From: Cryptomeria japonica
Taxonomy: Eukaryota; Streptophyta; Pinopsida; Cupressales; Cupressaceae
Direction: 5' to 3'
Assembly (NCBI RefSeq): GCF_030272615.1
Contig: NC_081407.1
Location: forward strand, 100,361,897 to 100,425,896
DNA length: 64,000 nt
Shown here: one piece after another, positions 23,240 to 35,500 of the stretch
How the letters are laid out: every line of letters begins with the position of its first letter
How positions within the stretch are numbered: the stretch's first letter is position 1
The notes under the pieces: generated by a model
The model's database searches: none
Seen by the model: only the letters and a program-made list of their open reading frames with translations
Told to the model about the DNA's origin: nothing
Translations under genes and position numbers: made by a program

Positions 23240-25317
23240 TATGTTTGTGTTGTAATATTTGGGTGAGAAAGCAAATGTTAGGAGATACAGGAGGGTGATC
23301 ATCTTGTTCTAGAGACTAACAGCAATTCTTTTCATCTATTTAAATTATGTTGCTATGGGATCATTCTCTTTAGATGCTGTTATGACCTCTATTTTTTCTA
23401 TAATGGAGCCCATGCCGTCATAAATATGACCCAAACATGATTACCCTGTATCTTCAAACTTCATCATATACATGATGGGCTTGGTGAAATTTAAAAGGTA
23501 ATCTGCATGAGCTGACCAATCATTATCCAAGACCAATGCTTTGATCTCCTTTGTTGAATTTGACTGCCTCCATACAGTTCAAATTTTTTTGATGACCACA
23601 GTGCTCAATTCATTTTGCAACTTAACAAGTTGTCTCAAGACAGTTTTGTGTGTGCTGCGAATTGAGTCTCAACAACCTAATATGGCGCTAAAAAATTTAA
23701 AACAAAAAAAACAATAGATGATATAGTTAAATTTTTATGGCAAACTCAAAGTAAATCAAATAATTATATATTTAAATTTTATAAACATACATTTAACAGC
23801 TCCAACTTGGAGTCTCTGAAGATGGCTTGTGATATGATGATTTATCACAAATATTTGAATCTTTTTAAACTCAATGTAAATTTCTTTGATCTATTTAATT
23901 TGAGTGTCAATTTTCTAAATCACCAACCAAGTTGAGTGAGTGCATGGCATATGGTGTCCAAAAAATATGCTTGTATTTTGCCTCCATCAGTAAACCTATT
24001 GCTTGTGCAATTTTTTTGTGTTGTGCATGATGACTTGGAAAATGTTTTGAACATCTACCATCTTAATCACCTTTGAAGATTTTGGCATTTAAGTTTGCAA
24101 CTTTCACTTTCCTCACAATTAATTGCCTTAAAATACCATTTCCATTTTAGGGCACATTGAATGAAATTAAATGTTTGTTTTTGTAGTCTTTCTATCCATT
24201 AAAAGTGATGGAGAATCCCATTTTGTTCCACGAATCATTGATTGGCTGTAGAATTTTTTTTTCCAATAATGTGGTGCATACCTTTTCATAGTGAGGACTT
24301 CTATAACCTATGGATGTCACAGTCTAACTAATGCCATGTCCATTTCTTGTCAATATGGTGATCTCACAAGATTAAAATGAAGCCCATTGACATAATCGGA
24401 ACACACAATGTGCTCATTTGCAACATCCCTGATGCCATTCTAAAATGCCCTTTCTAATGAGCATCTTCTATGAAAAATAAAGGGGCTATTGTCTTCTTGG
24501 AAAGACAATGTCACAAGGAAAGGATTTGTGGCAACGACTATTGGAGAAGTGAAAAATGGCCTTGCAGGTGGCTTGTGTGATCCTTTCTTCGCCAAAGGAT
24601 GGGATTTTGCTTTTGCTCTCATGGTTGCACTATTTACTTCTTATTGCTCTTTGATATAAGAGATAATTCTCTCCTTTGGCAATCCATGTTTTTGGCCCTG
24701 GACAAATTTTGATTCCTTGGTTGGCCAATGCACACAAATGAGATTTTACTTGACTATAAGAGCTTTTATACATGTTATGGCATTGACCACATCACCAAAG
24801 ATACCTCCCCACCTTCAACAAGATGCTCAATCATTGTGACATGTTGCTAAATAGATAAAGCTTGGTCAAGTTTGAAAGTTTTATCTGTCCTTGGGCCCAT
24901 TGAAGTAGACATAGTAGCCATTATAAGCTATATGTATACCTATACCTACTACCTACATGTTTTAAAAAATCAAATACCAGAAAAACTAGGAAAAAAAATG
25001 TAACTGTAGGCTACATTAATGTAGAAGAATCAAGAAAATAACAATATATTACCTACTATACGTTAAAAAATGAAGCTAGAAAACAAAAATAAAACATTTT
25101 AAAAGAAAGACATAGGAAGCTTGGAAATAAATCTTTAAAAGCTTACAAAAAACTTGGAAGAACTTACCTGTAACTGTGAATTCTCCATGATGTGTTGCTC
25201 CCCATAATGCTTATTTACATGCCTTTGCAACCCTTCAACACTCAAAAAATCTAGCAACCCTGACAGACGGCAAACAATGAGTTTTGGAAATTTTGAGTGA
25301 TAGGTATGAGCGTTCAT
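23240..25317 (-). pseudogene. hAT-superfamily transposase remnant (BED-like, DUF659, hAT core)
   Basis: Scattered minus-strand frames give, in order: a zinc-finger-like start (25317-25135; C..LSG...LQRHVNKHYGEQH); a DUF659-like section at about 24500-24150 (SITFNGWKDYKN.HLISFNVP); the 'EAKYKHIFWTPYAMHSLNLV' segment at about 23990-23930, equivalent to the WSPCAAHCLDL motif of plant hAT transposases; and a hAT middle region at about 23560-23240 (SAHADYLLNFTKPI, GHIYDGMGSIIEKI, LLTFAFSPKYYN). Many stops. Terminal inverted repeats were not located. Confidence 0.75.
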
Positions 25318-25475
25318 GTTTTGTATTTGTAGGTTACTTTTTAGGATTTTTTTGGTTTTTATTTTTAGGCAGACTAGAGGGGAAACTGTTCCCTACCTGT
25401 TTGGGTTGGGTATGAGGGCAGGAACAGGCCAATCTGGCAACATAGGTCATTTTCTTGATATGGATGTGTTTAACC

Positions 25476-25945
25476 CAAGGTTGCATGGGTACGGGGGTAC
25501 TCGCAGACGCCGGAGACTGGTACCGATACCAGTACGGCTATTTTTTCAAAATAGAAGACGTCAAGACGGGGTACTTGGAGACACCAAATTTAAACATAAT
25601 TTAATAATTTATAGAAAATCTGAAAATATAATGACATTGAACTTTCAAAACAAGAATTAACATTAATTTTGAAGTTTAAGTACACAAATGAGAAATGAGT
25701 CAAATCAGAATTTCATACAAATGTCTGAAAATGGAGCTCGCATCGGCGGTTTTTGCTTCTGCCTGTGCGTCACGTCAAACTTTTTGACTTTTGTGCGTAT
25801 TTTTTAGGGTGGAGATGGGAGGGTTCGTTGACATGGAGTCTCCTATGTGTAGAGACGTCTCCCAATGGGTCTCCGGTGCTGGAGACGCGTACCAGTCTCC
25901 GGTTCGTGTCCTAAAGGGTTGGGTTCGCGTACCCATGCAACACAG
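25476..25945. mobile_element. hAT-type MITE with 8 bp TSD
   Basis: A 470 bp element begins CAAGGTTGCATGGGTAC and ends GTACCCATGCAACACAG, inverted repeats matching at 14 of 17 positions. It is flanked by GTTTAACC at 25468-25475 and 25946-25953, a perfect 8 bp TSD, the length typical of hAT transposition. The interior is less AT-rich than the intron and has 'CCGGAGAC' and 'GGAGACG' repeats on both arms, so part of it can fold back. It has no transposase. Confidence 0.88.
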
Positions 25946-26469
25946 GTTTAACCTCTTTCCTAATGTTAAAAAAATTTAAAGAACAGAATTCCCTGTTATT
26001 ACAGTTTTTTTCCAGCTGTTACATTATTCAGTGTTAGCTATTGCTGCTTATCTGTTCATGGCATATGCTAATTGCAGATTAAGAGAAAACTTGTGTGCCA
26101 CTCATTTGAATAACTATCTAAGTTGTTTGGTTACAATTATGGTTGTGTTGCAATCAAACTGTTTCTAAATAGTAAATACTAATATTACGAAAAAAAAAAC
26201 CAGTCAGCAAAGTAGTGTCCATGAAGTTAAGACACCATGTGTGACAATTTGCTGGGAAAAAGTCTTCATATCTTCTTATGCAGTCTGTTAAAACATCCTT
26301 AGCATGGTATATGACATACATATTTGTCTCAGGCTTCAGCAGATGTGAAATATCAGTTTTCAGTAGTTGAAGAACATATCTCGTGTACAATTTCTTTTTG
26401 TCTCTGGTTCAACCAGGGTTTGATAATCTCTGTTTTGCAGGCAAACTTCGGTCTAAGAGGATCAAAGCA

Positions 26470-26595
26470 ATGTCTCGGAGGCCAGTAAATCCAATTTCTA
26501 GACGTTTTGCTGAGAGTGCAGTTACACCATCAGGCAGTCCTTCTCACCAGAAGGCTCGATCATCACCTATACTTTCACTTGGCTTGGTCGTTCTG
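26470..26595 (+). CDS. CGR3-like: CGR-like coding exon 1: N-terminus and start of the membrane anchor
   Basis: Encodes residues 1-42, starting MSRRPVNPIS and ending in the hydrophobic ILSLGLVVL. The ATG follows AAAGCA and matches the MSRR start of the Arabidopsis proteins. Acceptor at 26440, donor GTATTC at 26596. Confidence 0.9.
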
Positions 26596-29500
26596 GTATT
26601 CATTTTTCATTATTCTATAGCCATCCAATATTAGAATTATATTACTACAGGATGGAAATTCAAAGAAAAGGCCAACTTCTTTCATTGGCAGTCTTAAATT
26701 GAGTATTTATATTAGAATAATATGTTTTGTTTTCCAGGGTGCGTTTCTTCTTCTGGGTTACTCATACAGTGGTTCAGGTATGGCTTTTTTCTTAAGCCTA
26801 AATCATGATGTTTTTGAATTTTCCCTTTAAGTATTGTTTGTTGTACATTGTACTTTCTTGTTGTCGTTTTGTGTAGCTAAGAGCGCTGCTTTTTCTTCTA
26901 TGCCAATCTTTAAACACATGAGTAACTGTTAAATATCTTATGTTATGGACATGTTCTCTAGAAGAACATGTTGATAAACAGTTAAATACAGTGCAATTTC
27001 ATCTGCCTTGCAAATAATCTGATGTGTAATTTCCAAGTGGAGTCTATACTGATTATAATTGGTTGTAGATGCTTTCATTGGGTTTGAGAATAGTTTTGGA
27101 AAAAAACATATCATGATTTTCATTCACGGTTTTCATTTCAGGCTCGACAAACAAAGGATATTCTAGGGAGGACAGAACTAGAGAGGCTTTGAGTAATGGT
27201 AAGCATAGATGGATGATTAGATTTCGAGATTTTCCAGAGTTCTGAATTTTTGGACGATAATGTTTTTGTAGTGACCAGTGCTTGTAGTTAATGACAGCTA
27301 GAAGGTTACTTTTTAATAAACAATGTTGTTTACATTATGTTTAACAGAGAGTGTATTTTGCATGAAGCTAGTAACTGCAGCATTGTCATTGCTTTTCTGC
27401 TGCTGAACCTTGATTGTATAGAGAAAAAATTCAATTACAGAAGAAACAGGGGAAAGATAGAGGGTCCAAACAAACACATATGTCACAAAGATTCAGGCCA
27501 TAAAACTGGGTAACATTTAGCTTTGTACATATTTAAAAAGAAACCATAATTGGAAATTCCTAGAATGAAAATCTTTCAAAGCATGGATCAACGTATGAAG
27601 GTGAAGATATATCCTGCAGACCAAAATACAGACCATAAACCATGCAATTCTTTCCTTACTTTTCATTTGCTATAATCTAAGCATGTATCTGCACTGCCTC
27701 CAGGTCAAATTTCACTTCATCAAACTGTAAAATTATGATCAAATTTTGATAATTATTTTTTTAATGATAAAGCATAAATGGAATCATGTTGAGAAAGATT
27801 GTTAGTATTTTCTGATGCCCTTCTTCTGAATTAATTCCAGTTGATGAAGGCCAGTGCTAGTAAAACATTTGTATATGTGAATGCATGATCGCATAGACTC
27901 TTTTGGCTTTAAACTTGGTGTCAACTTCTTTATGTTATGATGACCATTGTCCTTGAGGATTTTGTACTAGATTAGCACTGTTTCTTTCTCAGAATCTAGG
28001 TTCATGCTTGTTTGATTGGATGTTCTCTACATTAATTGAGACTTGCATTTTTAAGTAGTTGATTACTTAGTGGGGCCCAATCTACAGAAGATTTTCTATT
28101 TTTACCTCACCAAAAAATGTTGAAAAAAAACACAGCATTAATATTAAAAGTTTTTGTCCATAAATTGACCTCAATGTCTTTTTCTTTTTATGCTTCAAGT
28201 GTGGTTGTAACTTGAAATGAGCTTTGAAGGCTCAGTAATTTAAAAAGAGATATGGATTGAATAATGTTTCTTGTGAAGGGCCACATATTAAGTTGAAAAT
28301 CCATCCTGCAGACCAAAACACAGACCATAAACTTTGCACTGCTTTCCTTATTTTTTTCTTGCCATAGTCTAAGTGTATATCTACTATGCCCCTAGGTCAA
28401 TTTTCACTTCATCAAACTCAAAAAACTAGAACCACATTTTGACGTTTCTCTTTTAATGGTAAAACATAAAGAATTATATTGGGAAATAATGTTACAATGT
28501 TCTTATGCTCTTCCTCTGAATTAATTCCAGTCAATGAAGGCCAGTGCTACTAAAACATTTGTATTGGTGAATGCGCAATCCCATAAACTCTTTGGGCTTT
28601 CATCTTGGTGGCAACATCTTTATGATATGATGAGTGCTGTCCTTAGAGGAGTTTGTTCTATGTTAACGTGGTTTCTTTGTCAGAATCTAGGTTCATGCTG
28701 GTTGATTGGATGTCAACTACATTAATTGGGACTTCAATATTTTTTATAGTAGTTATTTCCTTGGTGGGCCCCATCTTCAGAAGGTTTCAACTCTTCCCCA
28801 CCAAAAAAATTGCTCTGATATTTGAAATTTTTTGTGCGTAAATTGACTTCCATATCTTTTTCTTCTTTAACTTGTTCAAGCATCATTGTAACTTGAAATG
28901 ACCTTTGAAGGTTCAGTAATTTTTGAAGAGATGTAGATTGAATATTGTTTCTTGTGAAGGGCTGATGAAAGTTTTATTTTGTAAAAGATTGTTTTCTTAC
29001 ATCGTCTCAGCATCTTAATATGAAGGCTTTTATATATCCAGGTTTAAATTTGAAATTCTCTTAAAATACCCCTAGTTCTGACATTTCTTCCATGGAAGCT
29101 AGGGCATTTTGGTATGACAATACATGCAACAGAAGGGCCTTATATATGTTAATTACGCTAGCATTTGACTATAGTTCCTTTTTGCAATTGGCTTGTTTCT
29201 TTTTTTTTTTAGCTAGATTTTTATGGCTGTTTAATAAAAATGTCATTATCCTGCACTGATGGGAATTCTACTTTCTAAAAAAACAAATCTCCTGTATTGC
29301 CCATGCATTTAAAAAAATTGCCTGAAAGCTCACAAAATATATAAAATTATGTGCTTAGGAGAGCAATATCAATAACATGAAGCGATGATGCTCAACTCAA
29401 ATTACAAAAATGAAATGCTTCACAATGAAGAGAAGAATGTGAATATGCTGGTGATGCCATTAGGCCAAAAAATTGTTAATGAAAGATTTGAGAAGAGAGA

Positions 29501-32500
29501 GGAAACTTGAAGCCCTTAGGCACTGAAAGCATTGAATAATGAAATGATTAAATCTCAATATGTGGATTGGATGGATGGATGAAATGGTGAGAAGAATGCC
29601 CTCTTTTTATACACCATTCCTACATGTGAAAATAGTATAGCCTGACTTGTCAATGCACACATTTGAACATAATATAATACATAACCATACACATGGAGTT
29701 CACTTAATGAGAGTGTTCTTACTAACACAAGTAGGCCCTATGTAAGGTCCAAAATAAGATAAGGTCACTCAAAGATGTATCACATGCTAGTAATTCCATA
29801 GAACCTATAGGAAAAACGTAAAATTCAAAATTACAATCTCCAACACCACAGAAGGGATTTATATGTGTTAATTGTGCTAGCATTTGTGTATTGTTTCTTT
29901 TTGTGATTTGCTTGTTTCATTCAATTATAAGATGGATGTTTTTATTTGTTTGCTGAGGTTGTCAAATATCTCTGCTTTACAGAGATTTTTAATTCTTATC
30001 ACTGTGTGCAGAAGAAGATATGTCCTGTGGTTCAGAAATCATAAAGGCTTTACCAATCCTGCGAGAAGTTTATGGTGAGAATGCACACAAGGTGCTGCAC
30101 GTAGGTCCTGAATCATGTGCTGTCACATCCAAACTGTTGAAGGAAGAGGACATTGAAGCTTGGGGCATTGATCCATTTGATATAATACCCCCACTAGACA
30201 ATTCCTGCAAAAGTTTGATTCGCAAAGGTATTGTTCGGGTGGCTGATATCAAGTTTCCACTACCTTATAAAGCACAATCATTCTCCATTGTTCTTGTTTC
30301 GGATGCTCCTGACAGCTTGTCTCCAAAATACCTGAATAAGACACTTCCAGATCTTGCAAGAGTCTCAATAGATGGACTTGTTATGTTTGTTGGTAAGCAT
30401 TCAAAACTCTGTAATGTGTAGGCTAGACATGACATCCTTTTGAAATTTTCTCTTGTTTTTTTTTATATTTGTCATTTCAGTGATAATAGCATAACACTTG
30501 AAGAACTCCCAGTTGATCTGAAATATTTGTAACCTGCCATATTTTCCATGCCATTTCCTGGGTTGTTCCTGAATATTTCAAAAGGTGGTTCCGAGATTCT
30601 TTTATTCTTTGTACATATTTTGAATAGACTTTTCATAAGTTTTTACAAGTTCAATTTTAAACCATCATAAGCTGCCTCTAAAATGGTAGGCCATATTCTA
30701 TTACAGAATGCCAGACTATTTTAGAACCATCCATTTATTTTTACATAAACCCTCCTAGGGGAATAAAATATAATATTTAGTCCTGCTCACTTTTGTGTAA
30801 TTACAATATTTATAAGTATTATGTCTTGTCAAACTTAATCATATAAATTATTTTTGACATGAAATAACAAAATTATTTTTTTATCTATTTTAGTACTTCA
30901 TTTTTTAGCTGCTGTGTTTTAGCCATGGCTTTCCTATATTAAACCACAGTAACTGAATTCTATTTCCATTTTGACCACTCTGTCAATGCCACATGAATGG
31001 AATGTTACTATGATATCAGCTAACATGTTACCTACTTGGAGTTTCTTTTGGAAGTAAGATTTTGTCCTAGCTAATTCAATATCTCTACGTATAAACCTGT
31101 TTTGGAGTTAACTATAGACTACTTTAGAATCACTCATTTAAGTATGCAACTCCCTTTTGGTTGATGCATTCAAGGTTCTAAATGCTCATCTTTTATGAAC
31201 CAAAATATGAAATGAGTATAAACGAGAAGTGCAGGAGAAAGTAAAACATAATTCTGAGACAGCAATTCGTAATCTATTCATTTATTAAAGAAAATTGCTG
31301 TTGAGCATTGAACTGGAAGCAAAGGTCTTAGAGTAATCAACACCAGGAACCTAGAAAAAACCCTTTGGCAACTAGTTATGCTTTATACTTATCCATTAAC
31401 CCATCTGCTGCGAATTTTGTTTGATAGGTCCACTTGCATCCAACAAATTTATTTCCTTTACGAAAGGGGACAAGATCCCAAGTGTAGTTCCTAATTAAAG
31501 AACTATACTCCTCTTGCACAGTAGCATCCCACTCAAGTACGCTAGATGCCTTTTCAAAAGATTGTGGATTGGAAGTAGTAGCTATGGAAAAATTTGCAAG
31601 CCCTTGAAACTACGAATGTGTCTGCCTAGTGCTTGATGGATCTCCAATTTGATCGCTTATAACTTGTAGTGAATGTCTAACCCAGCCCAAAGTGGACTTA
31701 GAGTTGGAGAATTAGGAGTGAGATGCACACAGGAAACACTGAGAGGGGGGGGTGGGGGGCGTGGTGTAAATTAGTGTTTCAGATTTTTTTTTTTTTTAAC
31801 CAAACTCAAAATCAGTGAGAACAGTGAATTGAAAATAATGAACATGACAGAAGGCGAGAACACAATTTTCTCTTTCGGGTAAAAACCACGGTACAAAAAT
31901 TCCTTCAATAACTCAAAATGGGCACCAACCCAGATTACAAAACAATCTATTAGGAGAGCACCGACCCTCCACTTAGCACCAACTGAGAATGATCAGTATA
32001 TCATTTCTCAAAACATACGAGAGCTCCAACTCTCTTCCAAACAGATATCACACAGCTCTGTTCTTCAAAAGAACACTAAAAACAAATTCTTTTCTCTTTT
32101 TGTCAACCACAGCTCTACATAGAGAAAGTTTTTGAGATTTGACTATCAGCACCCGGTAAGTATGAACTGCAAATCTTCTTCTTCAGAACATCAACTCCTA
32201 ATCACAGAACAGAGACGGTATCTCAGAGAGACTGCTCACTCAACATCAATGCACCATAATCTCACTTTTTCAAAAAAACGTAACTCTCCAAAATCAACTC
32301 TTTTTCAACGTATTCCCCAGGCTATGCAATAATTCTAAATTTTAGAACTGCCGCTACTTTTTGTGACAAACACAGCACTCTGTTCACCACCAATCTTAAT
32401 GATGCCGTCTTAATTTTTTGAAAAGAAACGTGGTTCCACAAATTCTACCTCTAATCTTTTCTAATTATTCCGTTAGAGTGTAGAAAAAGATTAACACCAA

Positions 32501-35500
32501 ACACACTAACTCCTCAGTTTGCATTCAATCCCGAAGAAAAATGCCATGTCAGAATTTAAAAAATGAAACACCTATGCAGAACAGTTTTTTAAAAAAATAA
32601 CTCCGTCCAATCTCCAGGAAACCATACGATGCATGATCATATGTTATTCTGACCAGACACAATAAATTCGATGTAGGCCCCCGATTTTTAAAAAATATCG
32701 AACTCTTCAATTCACAAAGCATGCAATTTCCGGTACCTCTAAGCCAGAAAACACGATTTAAAAAAATAAAAATCGTTTTTGAAAAAGACATAATAAAGCC
32801 AGCTGCTAATCCCATGAACTCTGCATTTAATCCTTCCACGCCAAAAATGGTTCGCACAAAAATGCGACCACACCAGAAAATCAATGCAGCCACACAGAAA
32901 AATAAGAACAATTCCTCACGACTGTGTCAAAAATGGAGTTTAATGAAGATGCCAGCAGAGAGTATGCACGCCCACGTCCTCACACGGGCTCAAAATAAAG
33001 AGGTAACGTCTGCGTGAAAAATATTCCTCCTATACGACCTCATCAAAATATGCCAACACCACCAAAAAGAATTTGAAATTTGAAAAAGTGAATCGGCAAT
33101 CACAGAAAATGAACTGACATCGATTTAAATTTCAGGCCCACTACTATCGTGCAATAGACACGGCATAAAAGGATATTCCCATAAAGAAAAAAAACATCAC
33201 CAATAAAATCGCCTTTCATGATTGGGATGTTACAAAACAACACAGCAAAATGTTTCGAGCAAATATTCTTCCACCAAAATAGGAGGCACGACTTCCAGAA
33301 ATTAAACGATTCAGGAAGAATCAAGTACTGCGGGTCCCACGAGAGCTAACCTGGCATAGAGAATATTCAAAGCTGATTTGGCACAAAGACAGACTCAGCT
33401 GCAGATTCAGTTGATGACAAAAATGACAAGAAGGCACTCAACGACTGAAGTTAACACACAGGCAGCATAAACTGGTCAAGCTGGTTAAGCTGCACAAGCT
33501 CCTTAAAGACACCAATGACAAAAAGCTCAACAAGGAGGAGAACCATCAACCTTTGAATGATGACTAGGAGGAGGTGTGTCTTCATCATTACTCTTAGCAT
33601 TGGAAGTGAAGAACGAAGACTCCTCATCAACAGCAATTTGCCTAGGTAGATATGAATCCTCAGAAGAATTGTCATCTAATTTGAGCGACTCTAATGTGAA
33701 TGAAGGACGATGAAAATTGTCAAGAGTAGAACTCGAAGAACCCTTCTTAAACCAAATGCTCTTCTCAATGAACAACTTTTGTGTAGTAGGGTGGAGCAAC
33801 CAATAATCCTTAATGCCATTTGGATAATCTACAAATGCAAGGCCCACTTCGTAGATCAATTGCCTTTTGTTTCTTTGCAAGAATGTGGGTCTATGTATGA
33901 GAACCGATAAATTTGGCATGCTTAACTTTTGGCTCACAATTGCACTAAGCTTCAAAAGGAGTGACTCCCATCAAAATTTGTCGAGGAATGCAATTTTGGA
34001 TATAACAAGCTTAGTTTATGGTCTTGACCAATACTAAGGTGACAGATATCGAGTGAACCATGTAGTTCACCATTTCCTTCAAAGCTTTGTTCTTTTGTTC
34101 TGCTACGCTGTTTTGTTGAGGATTGTATGGAGCTATGCATTGAAAATCTGTCCAATTTGAAGTGAAAAATTGCTCAAAATGAATGGTTGACTTACACACC
34201 ACCATTGTCTTTGTGCAAATCCTCGATGGCGTTCCCTCATTATTTCTTTACAAAAGATTTGAAGTCCTGAAAGTGCTCAAAGACAAAGACCTTAAACTTT
34301 TGCTTGAGAAAGTACACCCAAATATACCTGGAAAAGTCATTGATAAATGTCAAAACATATCTAGCCCTACTAAATGAAGGATGTGGAAATTAATTAGCTA
34401 AAACATTGTGAACCAACTCCAATATCTGTGAAGCTCACCATGCCTTCTTTTGTCAAACTTCTCTTCAGGATGTTTACCAAGTATGCAACCTTGGCAAACA
34501 CTATTAGGAAAGTGAATAAAAGGCAACCTTGTAACCATGCTATGCTGGTTGAGTTGCTGCAAGCAGAAATAGTTAACTGCTCATGCCATAATTTACTCAC
34601 CTCATTGGAATGACTGAGCAAGATAGTCGAAGGAGGATCAAGAATGAAGCAAGAAAAGATATAGAGCTGAGATTGATGATTTGGTCTTCACATTGAAACT
34701 GTAGAACCACTATGCATCACATTGATAACCTTTTTGAGTTGGGAGTGAACTCAACCTGCTTGCTAGAACTTGTGTGAGTGATTTGATAAATTGATAGGAG
34801 ATTAGTTGACAATTGGGGCACACAAAGAACATCTTGAAATGTGCCATCCCTCACATTAACAGACTCTCTCCCACACACTTCAATAAGAATGTTGTCACAC
34901 CCATCAAAATGGTTGGTGTAGAACAACCTCCAAAGATGTGAGCTTATCTTGAGATGATTCTCTGTGGTGAGAAGCACTTAATCAAGAACCCAATGGGCAT
35001 AGTGAATTGAGTTTCTGAGCGCTCTTGGTGGCATGGAAGGTAGAAACAAAAGCTAAACAATCAAAATCAGGCTAGGAAGAATACTGAGGACCAGTTGATC
35101 ATCGTTCTTTTCAATTTCACATTGTTTTAGTGGTAATCTTAGTGATTTAAATTTAGTGAAGTCTTGAATAGTGTCAAAGCTACCTAGGCTCAAACTAATG
35201 AGCCCATTCTCCAATTGATGGCCTCTTGTGGAATACTAAGCCCAATATAGGGTGTCCAATTTGAACCAAATCTTATTGTGACTATTCAAGGGTTCATTAT
35301 GAAACAAAAGATCGTGAGATACAAAGAAACACAATGTCTGATAAGCTTCATTACAATTATTGAATCACTTTGATTTATCTGTAATTAGAATAGGATCTAT
35401 AGTTATACCTATGTTATTTTATACTTTCTTTTGCTTCTTAGGAAGATACGTCTTTTAGGTTTTCAGTCAAAATAGTTGTATGGAGTAAGAAGAATTGAAC

